NCBI GenBank assembly: GCA_037178675.1 | Contig: JAYMGJ010000094.1 | Span: 32,717 to 96,716, forward strand | Source of the DNA: Scleroderma bovista | Taxonomy: Eukaryota; Basidiomycota; Agaricomycetes; Boletales; Sclerodermataceae | Reading direction: 5' to 3' | DNA: 64,000 nucleotides | Shown here: piece after piece, positions 21,917 through 31,985 of the stretch | How positions within the stretch are numbered: the stretch's first letter is position 1 | How the letters are laid out: each line of letters starts with the position of its first letter | Notes under the pieces: model-generated | Databases searched by the model: none | What the model saw: only the letters and a program-made list of their open reading frames with translations | What the model was told of the DNA's origin: nothing | Made by a program: the position numbers and the translations under genes

Positions 21917-23402
21917 TCAGGTATGCTCACATCCAAGAAATAGCAGTTCGCCTAACAGCTCCATCCGAAATTGCTGACCTGGCGTTCCCACAGATTCTTC
22001 AATTATGTCCGTGTCGCCGTCTTCCTGACCCTTTCCTTCATCCATTGCCCACTCACTTGAGGACTTGACGCCCATTTCCTTCTCGAAACGGATGATCATG
22101 TTGTGCAAGATGATGCAACATATTACCCAATATACTGCTACATGGACATCTTTGTCATCCCGTATCTTCAAGCGCATCTCACGGAGGCTTTGAAATCGGC
22201 CCTTCAAGGCGGCAAATGCGTGCCCAACACGTACGTGGATCTTTCAGCGCTATCAACACGGATACTGGGATGGTGAAGTAGGTACATACCTTCGAAAGAT
22301 ATTTGTTATATAGATTCTGATCTCGAGATAGTTGCCCACTCTCAGGTTTTTTAAACGGAACAGTGCACCATGATTCCATTGAGTACGCGCTGTCCGCCCA
22401 AATCCAATGATCGCGGGGAATCAGCCTTTCTGGATTCGATGCGATGGATGTGTCCTGAAATGCCCATGCGTCATCGACGCTTCCAGGGTGACCAAGTCCG
22501 TAATCAACCACAAGCAGGTTGTGTGGCATTATGACGAGCTACGGCGTGTAAGTCCCCATTTCACATGCGTTTGGAGTACGTACCTGACAGTGCAACGAAT
22601 ACCTACACTTTCTATCGTAGAAACATTCCCCAAAGGGGTGGGGTTTTTCGAAGAGCGGAATGGATGAACCGTCTACAGCGAATATGCCATTCCTCCAGGC
22701 TGGACACGTCCGTGACTCGGTGAAGGTGCGAGCCCGTTCCATATCCTCCGAGTCGTGAGGGGGAATTTTAATGAACGTATCGTGCTTATCCAGTATCGCA
22801 GCCATCACCCTGTGGGAAAAATTGACAACCGATCCTTCGCTAAATCCGGCCCACTGGGCCACATCCTCCAGCGTCGCTGCATTCCCGTAATGTCCTGCGC
22901 GGAAGAGGAAAACTGCCAATTGAACCGCAACGGGCGCCTGACGGTTCTCCGAGTTACTATGGAATATAGGATGACAGCTGATTTGATTAAGAATACGGTC
23001 AAAAATTTCTGGCCAAACGCGAAGGCGCCCGAGGAATAGGTGGGGCCGATGGTTGACGAAATGGTCGAGTAGGCACAGCTGGGACGCCCGCATCATCGGT
23101 ACAGCAAGTTTTACAAGAACGCGCGCACGTTCTACTTCATCCTTGAGAGCGCCAATTGCGTTTACGAACCGAGAATACTGCCCATCTCGCTCCATTGTCA
23201 AGTCATCGGAAGCGCTGGAGTCAGAATCGGTCGAGATCGGAGAGGGTGGGGTCATGGACGAGTCGGAATCGCTGAAGGTCGAGGGCGAGCCACTGTTGCT
23301 ACTAGGATGGAGTTCACGACGTGTATTTTCTACCCACCTTGCCACTTGCAAGCTAGTTTCATCGAGTTGTTGGAGACCTTCACGGAGAGATCTGCGCAGC
23401 AT
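21917..23402 (-). mobile_element. PIF/Harbinger-type transposase (DDE_Tnp_4)
   Basis: Three exons in transcript order (23402-22584, 22538-22290, 22240-21917) give an uninterrupted 463-residue protein. The N-terminal third is Ser-rich, followed by a helical DNA-binding-like part (LEDVAQWAGFSEGSVVNFSH). The catalytic core reads GIFAVDGSSIPLFEKP (first Asp), VVDYGLGHPGSVDDAWAF (second Asp region), WIWADSAYSM and later CIILHNMIIRFE, in the order expected for HARBI1-like DDE transposases. Intact catalytic motifs and open frames suggest recent activity. Autonomous Harbinger elements usually also encode a Myb-like partner, which I do not see nearby. It lies immediately upstream of the second GH3 segment. 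Confidence 0.85.
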
Positions 23403-23699
23403 AGATGCTAAGGACTACACGAAGGTCTACAATTTTCAGAGAGTCCGAGTGGGTGCCGCACCATTCGGCGGGTCGGAGTTGAAAATAATAACCTCGTTTG
23501 AATGTGCCCACAGAAGCCTCCAGAGCACTCACTACGGAGACGACTTTATTGCTGCCCATCCGGATCCAGAAATAAAGTCGTTTCCATGAGTGACTGCCGG
23601 AGTGCGTCCAGAGTACCTCCAGAGCGGTTCCAATTAAATATATGGTCAACGGCTGGCTTCCGTCTTAGCGCAACAGTCCCGACCTCCATATGTAGTGGA
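23403..23699. other. Upstream of the transposase, no gene
   Basis: Probably the transposase promoter and the end of the element. GGCGGGTCGGAG and neighbouring short frames carry no signal. The GH3 duplication begins at about 23700. Confidence 0.4.
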
Positions 23700-24258
23700 A
23701 ACTGGAAAGAGTGGCCTGGGCTTCGATGATCCAGCACTGCATTTGAGATGGATGATCCTTATGGCGGTGAGTCTTGAAAGCCTGACTCTTGGACCAGGCG
23801 TTCCACCAGACTCTTGGCATCATCCCGAGCACAGCATGATTCAAGCACATTCCCTGGCAGGAACTGTAAGGTATGTATCTAAGGCCTCCTGTGGCCTGCC
23901 TCTATCCCCGGCGCACGAATGCCCCACCGGCCAGAACTGTAAGGTCCCCCGGTGGTCCGCCGCGTTCCCAGGAACTGGTTTATGCGGTCAGGAGGGGCTT
24001 GGCATGAAGCGGACATCCGACTCCAAAGGCGGGCGGCTATCTTTATTACTGTCTTCCCAGTGGCCCAAACATAGCCCATGATGGCACATTGTCATGGACA
24101 AGCCCAGTAGTGCTAAGGTCCCGCATCAGTGGCCAGTGCAGTTTGCTGATCCGAATGCTTGCAAAGCCGACGCCGAGCTCAACCATGACGGCAATTAATG
24201 AAGCTGACAAAGTACTGTACCTGATGCCAAGGCGTCCATGAGCCATGGATTGGGCGGT

Positions 24259-24264
24259 TATAAA
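24259..24264 (+). promoter_or_regulatory. Probable TATA box of GH3 copy B
   Basis: TATAAA within GGTTATAAATCTAGACAACC, 86 bases before the start. It is identical in context to the box of copy A. Confidence 0.55.
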
Positions 24265-24349
24265 TCTAGACAACCAGTGAGCCATTGATCAAACCACCTA
24301 CCACATATTACTCCCATTTTCACCTTTCTTCTTCCAAGTGTTGATCACT

Positions 24350-26599
24350 ATGACCACTGCAGGCCAGTTTCCACCTCAGCCGATTTCGCACCTCCCGTCA
24401 GAGCTTCTAGAAAGCCTCCAAGAGCGCACTCATGCAGTACTCTCATACCTCGTCAACGCCAACTCGATTTCGACATACTTCAAGGATGCCGACTCTCTTT
24501 CGGCCTTCCGGGATGCTCTCGGTCTGACCACCCACGGACAGCTGGACAGCGACCTGCTATCTAACCCAGACCTCTTATTCAATGCATACCACGATACCGT
24601 CACATTAACCGATGATCGCAACTATCGCCCCTTCGTCTCGCGCTTCTTCGAACAGCCATGCAAAACTTCTGCTGTCGAGAATCTTATGGCCCCTGGCATG
24701 CCGTTCTTCATCGTTCATTCGTCGGGCACTTCGGGCGGGACTCCGAAGTCTTATCCCAAGTATCGTCACCCAGACCATATGTCGACGTCCACGTCGCATG
24801 TCATGACTGCTACCGCCCCAGTCAGCAAAAGCGGTGGAAAGAACTGTCTACTGTATTCCCTCATCAGCCGACAAGTGGTCACATCATTGAGCGATGATGG
24901 AGAGGTGGACAGGCGCATGCCTGTCTGCATCATGTCCACAGGTACTGTCCGCATGTTCAACGATATGGTGAAATTGGGTTTATTGGCGATTTCAATTTAC
25001 GTATTGACTGTGTTTTCAGGTGGTTGACAGAGACGCCATCTACCAGACATTGAAGAGTGAGTATGCTCCTTGATCTTGTGGGTGGTATTGATCGATCCTC
25101 TTTCTAGTCCCAAACCACTCCTCACCGATGGCTGTCTCGTATATACCAAACTACAAGTCCATGCTATTCATACACGCATTGTTTGCTGTACAGGAACGCC
25201 AACTTGAGTTGATCAATGCCATGTTCACAACGGTGTTTCGTGATTTCTGCCACGTCGTCGGAAGCAGCTGGGATACCATCTTGGATTGTATCGAGTCGGG
25301 GACTGTACCGGCCCTGGATGGAACCGACCATGTAAGAGAACATCTTGAGGTAAGTTGATCTTTGCGCGCGTTTTCGCTGTGCACCTGTCTCATCGATATC
25401 CACCAAACAACAGCGCTACTTCAAAGCTGATCCTGAGCGGGCTGCGGAACTAAGGGAGATTGATACAAATGCATCCGGATGGTTGACGAAAGTCTGGTCT
25501 GACTTGCACACCGTTTTCGCCATTTCTAGCGGGCAGTTCGTTATGGCAGTTCCTGAGGTGTGTTTCTCAGTGTTTGAATGGTGCTGAATACCGACAGTTT
25601 GTGCACAGATTCGGCATTACATTGGGCCTGATATCCCTCTGCATTCCCTTGGTATCACTTGCAGTGAAGCCTTTCTTGCTCTTCCATATGATCAGCGGGA
25701 TCCAAATCTGTACAAGATTGTTGGATCAGATGACATCATTGAATTCCTTCCCGAACACGCCCCGGAAGAGTCGCAATACGTGATCCAATCGGTGTGCTTT
25801 GCAATGATGTCTCATCAATCACCAAGTTTAACGTTCATTATTATCAGTGGAATGTCGAAGTCGGAAAGAGATATGAGATTATCTTGACGACAAGAGATGG
25901 TTTTTGGCGGTTCCGTCTTAACGATATCGTGGAGGTGGTTGGATTTGACCCCCGTGACGGGCAACCCATTATCCACTACATAGAGGTACGCTCGGAATTT
26001 CATTTGCAACATCCAAGCTGCTCATACATCTCTTTTAGCGCCGAGAGTAAGGACCAGGACCAACTCTTTACACATCTTCATGCTAATATGATTCCTTTCT
26101 ATTAGTGGTGGCTTGCGGGTCGCCAACGAGATAACGACGGAGGACCAACTTCGTCAGGTGGCTATCGCATCATCGAAGATACTTGGGACTGTCTCCGAGT
26201 TTTGTGCTGCAGCAGATTTTCGAATGGTCATCCCCCGATACGCTTTCTACGTCGAGTTGCAGAATGAGATCCGTGAGTGCCACCCGGGGCCCCACCTCCC
26301 CAATCATAAGGTTACTGATTGAACTGGCCTTCCTAGCTCCAAGCGCATCGACTGCTCCGCAGCTTGTCCATGATGTCCTCTCTGAGCACAACGACAACTA
26401 CCGAACAGAAAGTCTCTACGGCAAAATTGGCAAACCGGTTGTCCGTATCCTTCGCCGAGGGACGTTTGGGGAATATAGAGAATGGAAAGTTCGCAAGGAC
26501 AACATCGCTGCAGGGCAGATCAAAGTACCGGCTGTGGTGTATCACCCAGAGATATTGCAGTTCTTGGACGAGCGTGAGGTCCAAGAGTTTTCAGCATGA
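24350..26599 (+). CDS. GH3-family acyl-acid amido synthetase, copy B
   Basis: Same nine-exon structure as copy A over exactly the same span of 2250 bases, including the 8-base microexon (26039-26046). The ATP-binding motif is HSSGTSGGTPK and the second nucleotide motif FWRFRLNDIVEVVGFDPRDG is unchanged. The product starts MTTAGQFPPQPISHLPSELL and ends FSA like its paralogue. Differences from copy A are scattered substitutions (for example SYPK for CYPK after the first motif, and YTEWKVRKD-like changes near the end); no stop or frameshift is visible, so both genes appear functional. The near identity of introns as well as exons points to recent duplication or gene conversion. Biochemical role as for copy A: amide-bond formation on an unknown acyl acid. 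Confidence 0.9.
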
Positions 26600-26977
26600 C
26601 AGCACTTTGTTAATCCTCGTGTAAGAGGTCCTCATATGGTGGGAGGTATTTACAGTAACTCGTTTTTTGTACGCTATTTATACCAAGTTATGTACATCCA
26701 AATACTGGCTATGCTCCATCGATTTGGTCATTCATGTCAGGGCTTGGCGGAATATTATAACAGTGATAGTCGGCGAACAATGTATGTTGGAGGAGCACCA
26801 GAGGGTGGTCGTGAGCTGCCTGCAGACATTTCGGGTGGAAGTTGACTTGTTACATTCTATTGGTTGCAACGGGAGACGACTTCGTGCACGTCAATAGTGC
26901 GCTAGCAGACAGCGAGGAAAGCAAGGGCCTTCTATGCGGTATCACATGTCCAGTCTACATGAGGCTCTCCCTATTGT
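26600..26977. other. 3' flank of GH3 copy B and gap
   Basis: To about 26815 it is duplicated flank. The remainder holds no feature beyond the 3' ends of the convergent ATP19 gene. Confidence 0.45.
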
Positions 26978-27439
26978 TCAATGATGCGACGACCCTCCGC
27001 TCTCCTTCTCAGCTTCTGCAATGAAGTTCTTGATGCTGTTCATCCTAGCCCGTCAGAAAATCGATGATCCGGTCATCAACAATGATGCACGAAACAAACA
27101 GACTTACAATTCCTCTTCCTCTCTATTGAAAGTTTGGTTCGACCGCACGAAAACACGTTCGCAATGAGCATGTCCGTATGTGTAATGGAAGAAAAGAGAG
27201 AACACGCACTTTGATGCAGCGTTGATTGGAACGGCCTCGGACACCCTCTCAGCGATTGGTTTGCTGGCTGCGCTGGCGTCCTTGTTGCCCATAGCAGAGT
27301 ATGCAGTAGCAGCAGTCGCGAAGAGTGTGCCAAGGGTGAGGTACTCAGTTTTGATGGCACGGCCGAAGATGACGCTGTGTGTCAAGCTGGTAAGGTGTCT
27401 GGTCAGTGACGATCGATAAATGAGCACGCACTAGGACAT
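26978..27439 (-). CDS. ATP19: Mitochondrial F1Fo ATP synthase subunit k (Atp19)
   Basis: Four very short exons in transcript order (27439-27432, 27374-27210, 27122-27108, 27044-26978) give 84 residues. The product starts MSYVIFGRAIKTEYLTLGTL, has a single hydrophobic segment (LGTLFATAATAYSAM) and ends in a charged tail (EEEELMNSIKNFIAEAEKES). This matches the fungal subunit k family: about 70-90 residues, one membrane span, FGRAIK.EYLALGT near the start and an EEE.FI..F.AEAEKE-like end. Subunit k is a small inner-membrane component linked to dimerisation of the ATP synthase. The 8-base first exon and 15-base third exon are unusual but keep the frame exactly. Confidence 0.82.
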
Positions 27440-27565
27440 GGCGACGAAGTACGGACGTGTGCGGGAAACGAAGCGTTGGAACGAAAAGTGAAGTTGACGG
27501 AACCGGGAACTTCCGAGTGAATGTAGCACCAGCCAACTTGGTGACCCCAGCAAGAGACCAAGACA

Positions 27566-28345
27566 ATGCTTGCAACTTATCGCAGGCTGTCGCAACTCTC
27601 AACTGTCCACAAAGGCACTGCCTTTGAGCGCCGATCTCTGCAGCTGTTGCATGATCATTTCTCCATGCTTCTGCGTTGCGTTGGCGGTAAGTCAGATGGG
27701 GGGATTGACCTCGTAGGCTGGTGGTGGCTCCCTATGTCTGTCGCGGATGCAGCCCCTCCGTCACGCACAGATTCTCTTTCCCGACGACGTCTCCGCGTCC
27801 TCGCACAATGCAAGGCGGAGAAGAAGAAGTTTGGTCCCAACTATGTCCGAGAAATGGAGGGCGTGTGGCACGCCCATGTCCATCCCCCGACCCGTGTTTC
27901 TTACTCCCACTCGCCTTCCCAATCTCGGAATCCACCAATGGGCGCACATGTATCTCTTTCCGAACAAAGGCACGATGAACACCATCCATGTATTGCCCTT
28001 CTCATCTCAGAAAGCCTCTTCACACAAAGCACGCTTCGGCGCGCCCTCTCTTCCAATGTTCCGTTTTTGCTTCTTTACTTTCCTCCTGGTTCTTCCTCGA
28101 TTACCCCATCCTCGTCCACATCGGACTCGGTGATAATTTCTCCTGCCATCGGTGCTGTATATCCCAATCCCGCACTGATGCATCTCATTTCGCCTTTGGA
28201 GATTCGATGGGAGAGACCAAGTGATTTGGGGGGTGCACCTCCTGAGATGGTATTTGAGGGAAGTGGGCGGCCGGGTCTCTGGTTGCATGGCCAGAGGATT
28301 TCGAGCTGGACTACAGATCAAAATGGAGATGCATATATGGCCTAG
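27566..28345 (+). CDS. RRG7: RRG7-like mitochondrial protein (DUF2034, nuclease fold)
   Basis: A single-exon frame of 259 residues. The start MLATYRRLSQLS is short, basic and hydroxylated, as in mitochondrial targeting peptides. KGTAFERRSLQLLHDHFSML is followed by VGGKSDGGIDLVGWWWLP and, after a polar loop, LRVLAQCKAEKKKFGPNYVR. Gly-Gly-Ile-Asp followed by Gln-Cys-Lys is the D...QxK signature of a PD-(D/E)XK restriction-endonuclease-like fold, as annotated for the DUF2034/Rrg7 family. Yeast Rrg7 is needed for respiratory growth; its biochemical activity is not established. It is divergent from ATP19 with 126 bases between the starts, so two mitochondrial genes may share a promoter. Confidence 0.82.
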   Translation: MLATYRRLSQLSTVHKGTAFERRSLQLLHDHFSMLLRCVGGKSDGGIDLVGWWWLPMSVADAAPPSRTDSLSRRRLRVLAQCKAEKKKFGPNYVREMEGVWHAHVHPPTRVSYSHSPSQSRNPPMGAHVSLSEQRHDEHHPCIALLISESLFTQSTLRRALSSNVPFLLLYFPPGSSSITPSSSTSDSVIISPAIGAVYPNPALMHLISPLEIRWERPSDLGGAPPEMVFEGSGRPGLWLHGQRISSWTTDQNGDAYMA

Positions 28346-30774
28346 TTTTGTGCATGAGAATTTCAACTTTGGCTGTTAAGTTTACCCCCTCGCAGCGAGG
28401 CTATGCGGTATGTGCTCGAGTAACTTGATACTGACGATCATATTCATCACTTGTGCACGTAGAGATGACGCGGTAAGCAAGCAACCCCAATGAACCCTGC
28501 CAACGACAAGATCACAGTACAGGGTCCCAGGGCTTGCGATTATAGGTGGGTGAAAGCCAATAAACAAACGGCTCAGAATGATAAGACGTTTTCGCAGATG
28601 CCTACTGATACGGTTGTAATAGACATGTGCGTATCCGATACTCGTTCGAGTGTCTCCATAATTGCAGGTTCAGGCGATCAATGGGCGCGCTTCAAAAGCA
28701 GCCTAGGGTACCATTGCCACACTTCTCTATTCGCGGCAATAGTCAACTCTATAGTATCCCTCTATCATAAGACTTGCTTAAATCTCTGTTCGTGTCGATA
28801 TTAGGAATGGCAGTGGTATGGGAGAAGTAGTACCTAAAGTAAGATGCTGGATGGTTTTCAATGTGGGTAATAGTGGGGTAAGCCATATCAAGATTGATTA
28901 TTAAAGTCCACGCACTCATTTCAGGTATCTCGGACAATCAACACATTGGTTCATGTCGATACTCGTCCATATAAGAACAGTCTACATAGGGCATAGTGCC
29001 CTGCAAATATTAAATTTTCCAAATTTTCGGCATTACAAAAGGGCGAACGCAGCGAACGCGACCGTCAACGAAGCACTGGGGAAATGCGTAATCAATTGTA
29101 TACAGAAGCCTGTGTACCTTCATGCGCGGGATTTGTCACGGATCGACTGGTTCGTTTTCGTCCTCCGTCATTTGAAACCAGGTAAGATTACTGGCCTTCA
29201 GCGCCGTGCGGTGATGAGCCCCATGTACGCCTTGGACCTATACTGACCATGGCCCTTGCATGTCACTCGCTTTGCTTTTGGTGATTTTGATGAAGTTAGT
29301 GTTTTTTTTTCCTCGGACAGGAGCGTCTTCTGGTATCGAATGAAAACTTCCAATGACGATGTTCCAAGTCCTATTGGACTCTGGCTCGACGTTACAGTTA
29401 TTCGGTCCTGGAGTTATTTGCACTTGAAGCTCTTTGACGACATTTCCTTCTTGTTGAATGGATCCCAATGTGTGGGAGAACAAAACAGCCCCATTGAATG
29501 ACGCTGGCCCAGATGAGAACCCCCTCTACATAATCAAATTGGCTGCAAATGGCACAAGTTGGCTCCAAGTTCTATAGTCTCGGCCGGGCAGACCAGGATC
29601 CGGACATTGTTCTCAAAGAGCCATAGACTGGCATGGAACGCTCCTTTCGAAAATGCCGAGGGGAGAATCAAGGAGCAGTGGGCCTAGTAAAAAAGGCCAC
29701 CGTAATTGGCTACGTGCTGTGAATGATCTAACACAGGGAGACGATGGATACAGTCTACCCGATCCTTTCCTACCCCCAAGGACATCCCAAAGGTAAGTCG
29801 TACCCCTGGTTTTGGATTCACGAATAGTTTGGTACAACAGATACCAAATGCTGCCAGAATGTACAAAGGCAACTGCACGGCACTTGAAGGATCCTACATC
29901 TTGATGGAAAGTAATGACCCTGGATGAGCATTCAGAGGTCATCTGTGCTCCTTCTACCCAAAGACAGGTGTGGGTCGTGTTCCAATTTTGGAGTAGAGAT
30001 CATTTTGTGTCTACATCACAAGCAGGGCCAAGTTCCTGCGACCACATCCCCTGAGCACTAGTCTATTCTCAGCAACATCGATGTTTTAGTGCCTTCCCCA
30101 CAGTCCGACATATGCTAATCCGTGCCACCGCAAATCATGACAGGTGTAGCAACTCGAGCAGCAATTCGCACACTGTCGATCATGGTGTCAATAACAAGTC
30201 TAGGGCATTCAATCCACTATCACATATCTTGAGGACAGCAGCTGTGAGTTGTTTACCAAGTGGTTGTCTCAGAAACTCACTTGACGTCCGAGCAGCGAAC
30301 TGTGCAGTGAACCGAACCTTTTGTAAGTTGTATTTGTGAATCTGGCATTCAGAAGTGTAACGCCCACCGGTTAACATGGGGATCGAACATCAGATGGCAG
30401 GGTTAAATGCAATGCAATAGAATTGCTGCATTGCGACCTCGTGGCAGGAATTGAGACAAGAACAGCAGAATCATTACAAGCTGACGTTAAACTAGGGATC
30501 ACCTACTCGAGGAATGCCCTAGTGGCAATCACCGATAGCCAAAAATATTACAAAAAAATAGGTAAGGCGTACGGGGACGTTGAATACATCGGATCGCGCA
30601 TTATTACCTATCCACCGTGCATCGATACTCATACAACATCACGGATCAAAGAAAGCTAGTTTAACATACGGGAATCACAATGGAAAAGAGCAACAATGCT
30701 AAAGAACACATACGTGGATATATGCATGGGTTAAGCTCGACTCAGCAAGGCGGATTCACCATCATGGTTGAACC
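28346..30774. other. Gene-poor 2.4 kb with possible aspartic-protease relic
   Basis: No complete gene could be built on either strand. Around 29369-29415 the plus strand reads VLLDSGSTLQLFGPGV, which resembles the second active-site loop of pepsin-type proteases, but it runs into a stop and no partner exons were found. A T-rich run lies near 29298-29310 and other open frames (29613-29942 minus, 30423-30659 plus) carry no signal. This looks like decaying sequence. Confidence 0.4.
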
Positions 30775-31985
30775 CTACGCATTGGCCGGCTTTGCGCACA
30801 CCCTGCGGTGTTCGTCCCAATCCTTCTTCTGATGCTCGGGAGAGCAGTATTTGACGAGCCTACACTTGCTGCAGACGAGGCCGTTTTTGATGGTCGTATT
30901 GTTGCACTCCCTATTACTTTGAGAGCCCTCACTGCTACTCTCGCTGTCTCCCTGTCTGGTCTCCTCGCTAAAGGCAACGTTGCAATCAACCCAGTTGCAC
31001 ATTTCCTTCGGCCTGACTTTCTTCCCGTACTTCCCTCCCCTTTTCACGGATAGGATAGCTGCTCCTTCCTCGCCCCGCCTCGGAAAACGGACCATCTCAC
31101 AGTCGTCGTTGCAACAAGGATTTGGGCAGCCGCTCGGGAAGTCGTAAAAGATGTCTTCTGCCGGTACGAATAGCGGATGCGTGAATAAAATTTGGGAATA
31201 CGAGGTCGTCTGATGGGAAAATAAGATAATAAAAGGTGGCCGTTTCTCGTACAGTATGGCACGGAATATGAGGTCGATCTGGGGGAAACATGGCGTGCGC
31301 CGTTGTTTGAGGAGTGTGTGGTTGAGGCGCATATCTGATACACAAATGAGACACGCGTAGGGATATGAGACAGTGAGGGGAAAAAAAAACGAACGCTCAT
31401 ATTGAATCTGACTTTCTCTACTGGGTTTACATTTCTTGCCATAGGCATAGCGGCAAACGAGTTTAAAATATTCGGTGATGTCGTCCATCTCTTGCTTCTT
31501 TACGTCCGTCACGATGATATACACATCGTCGCAGCCGTGGTCATGCATGCCCCTGAGAATCATAAGTTCGGGTAGCTGGATAGGTCGAGCGTTACCTTGG
31601 GTGGTACGGGTATATGCACAATACGCACCATCGTGAATACAACGGGCATCATGGAGAGCTTTCTGTCCTGCATTGATCGATGGTGGTAAACGTGGGTCGT
31701 CCAGGTTCGGTCGAGGGGAATGAGTCTGCCAGTATCGACGGTGCGACAGAAGATATTTTCTGGGACGAAGTCTCCTTTATTCCAAGCAATAACCTGGCGT
31801 CTGAGGGTGTGAGCGGCATGCTTGCGCTGCCGTACACTTTGGAACCATTCCCAGTACGCGTCGTTGCGGTGTTCAAGCCACTTGTCGATGAGGATGTCGG
31901 TGGCATCGTGGTCGAGAGATTTGCAAACGAGTTCGCTCATCTCGAGCGTCGGCTGGGAGAGCGCAGAATAATGGCGCACGCCCAT
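30775..31985 (-). CDS. MYND-type zinc-finger protein (5' end tentative)
   Basis: Exons 31985-31629, 31575-31431 and 31334-30775 give 353 residues with correct phases. The C-terminus is a MYND finger: CNWVDCNVAF, a Ser/Glu-rich insert, then CSKCRLVKYCSPEHQKKDWD and EHRRVC, which supplies most of the Cys/His ligands. The insert between the first and second ligand pairs is longer than usual. The upstream part (KWLEHRNDAYWEWFQSVRQR, LPELMILRGMHDHGCDDVYI, FVPAEDIFYDFPSGCPNPCC) is not a SET domain and matches no family I can name. MYND fingers mediate protein-protein contacts, and many Agaricomycetes have large MYND families of unknown role. The ATG at 31985 is the first usable one; an in-frame stop lies a short way upstream, but further 5' exons cannot be excluded. 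Confidence 0.72.

Larger units (their letters stand above)
23700..26815 (+). repeat. Segmental duplication, copy B (GH3 gene with both flanks)
   Basis: Counterpart of 13240-16230. The 5' flank is a little longer than in copy A because of extra sequence around 23870-24000 (for example CCTGTGGCCTGCCTCTATCC). The 3' flank keeps GGGCTTGGCGGAATATTATA. Coding exons differ at only a few per cent of positions by eye. Confidence 0.85.
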
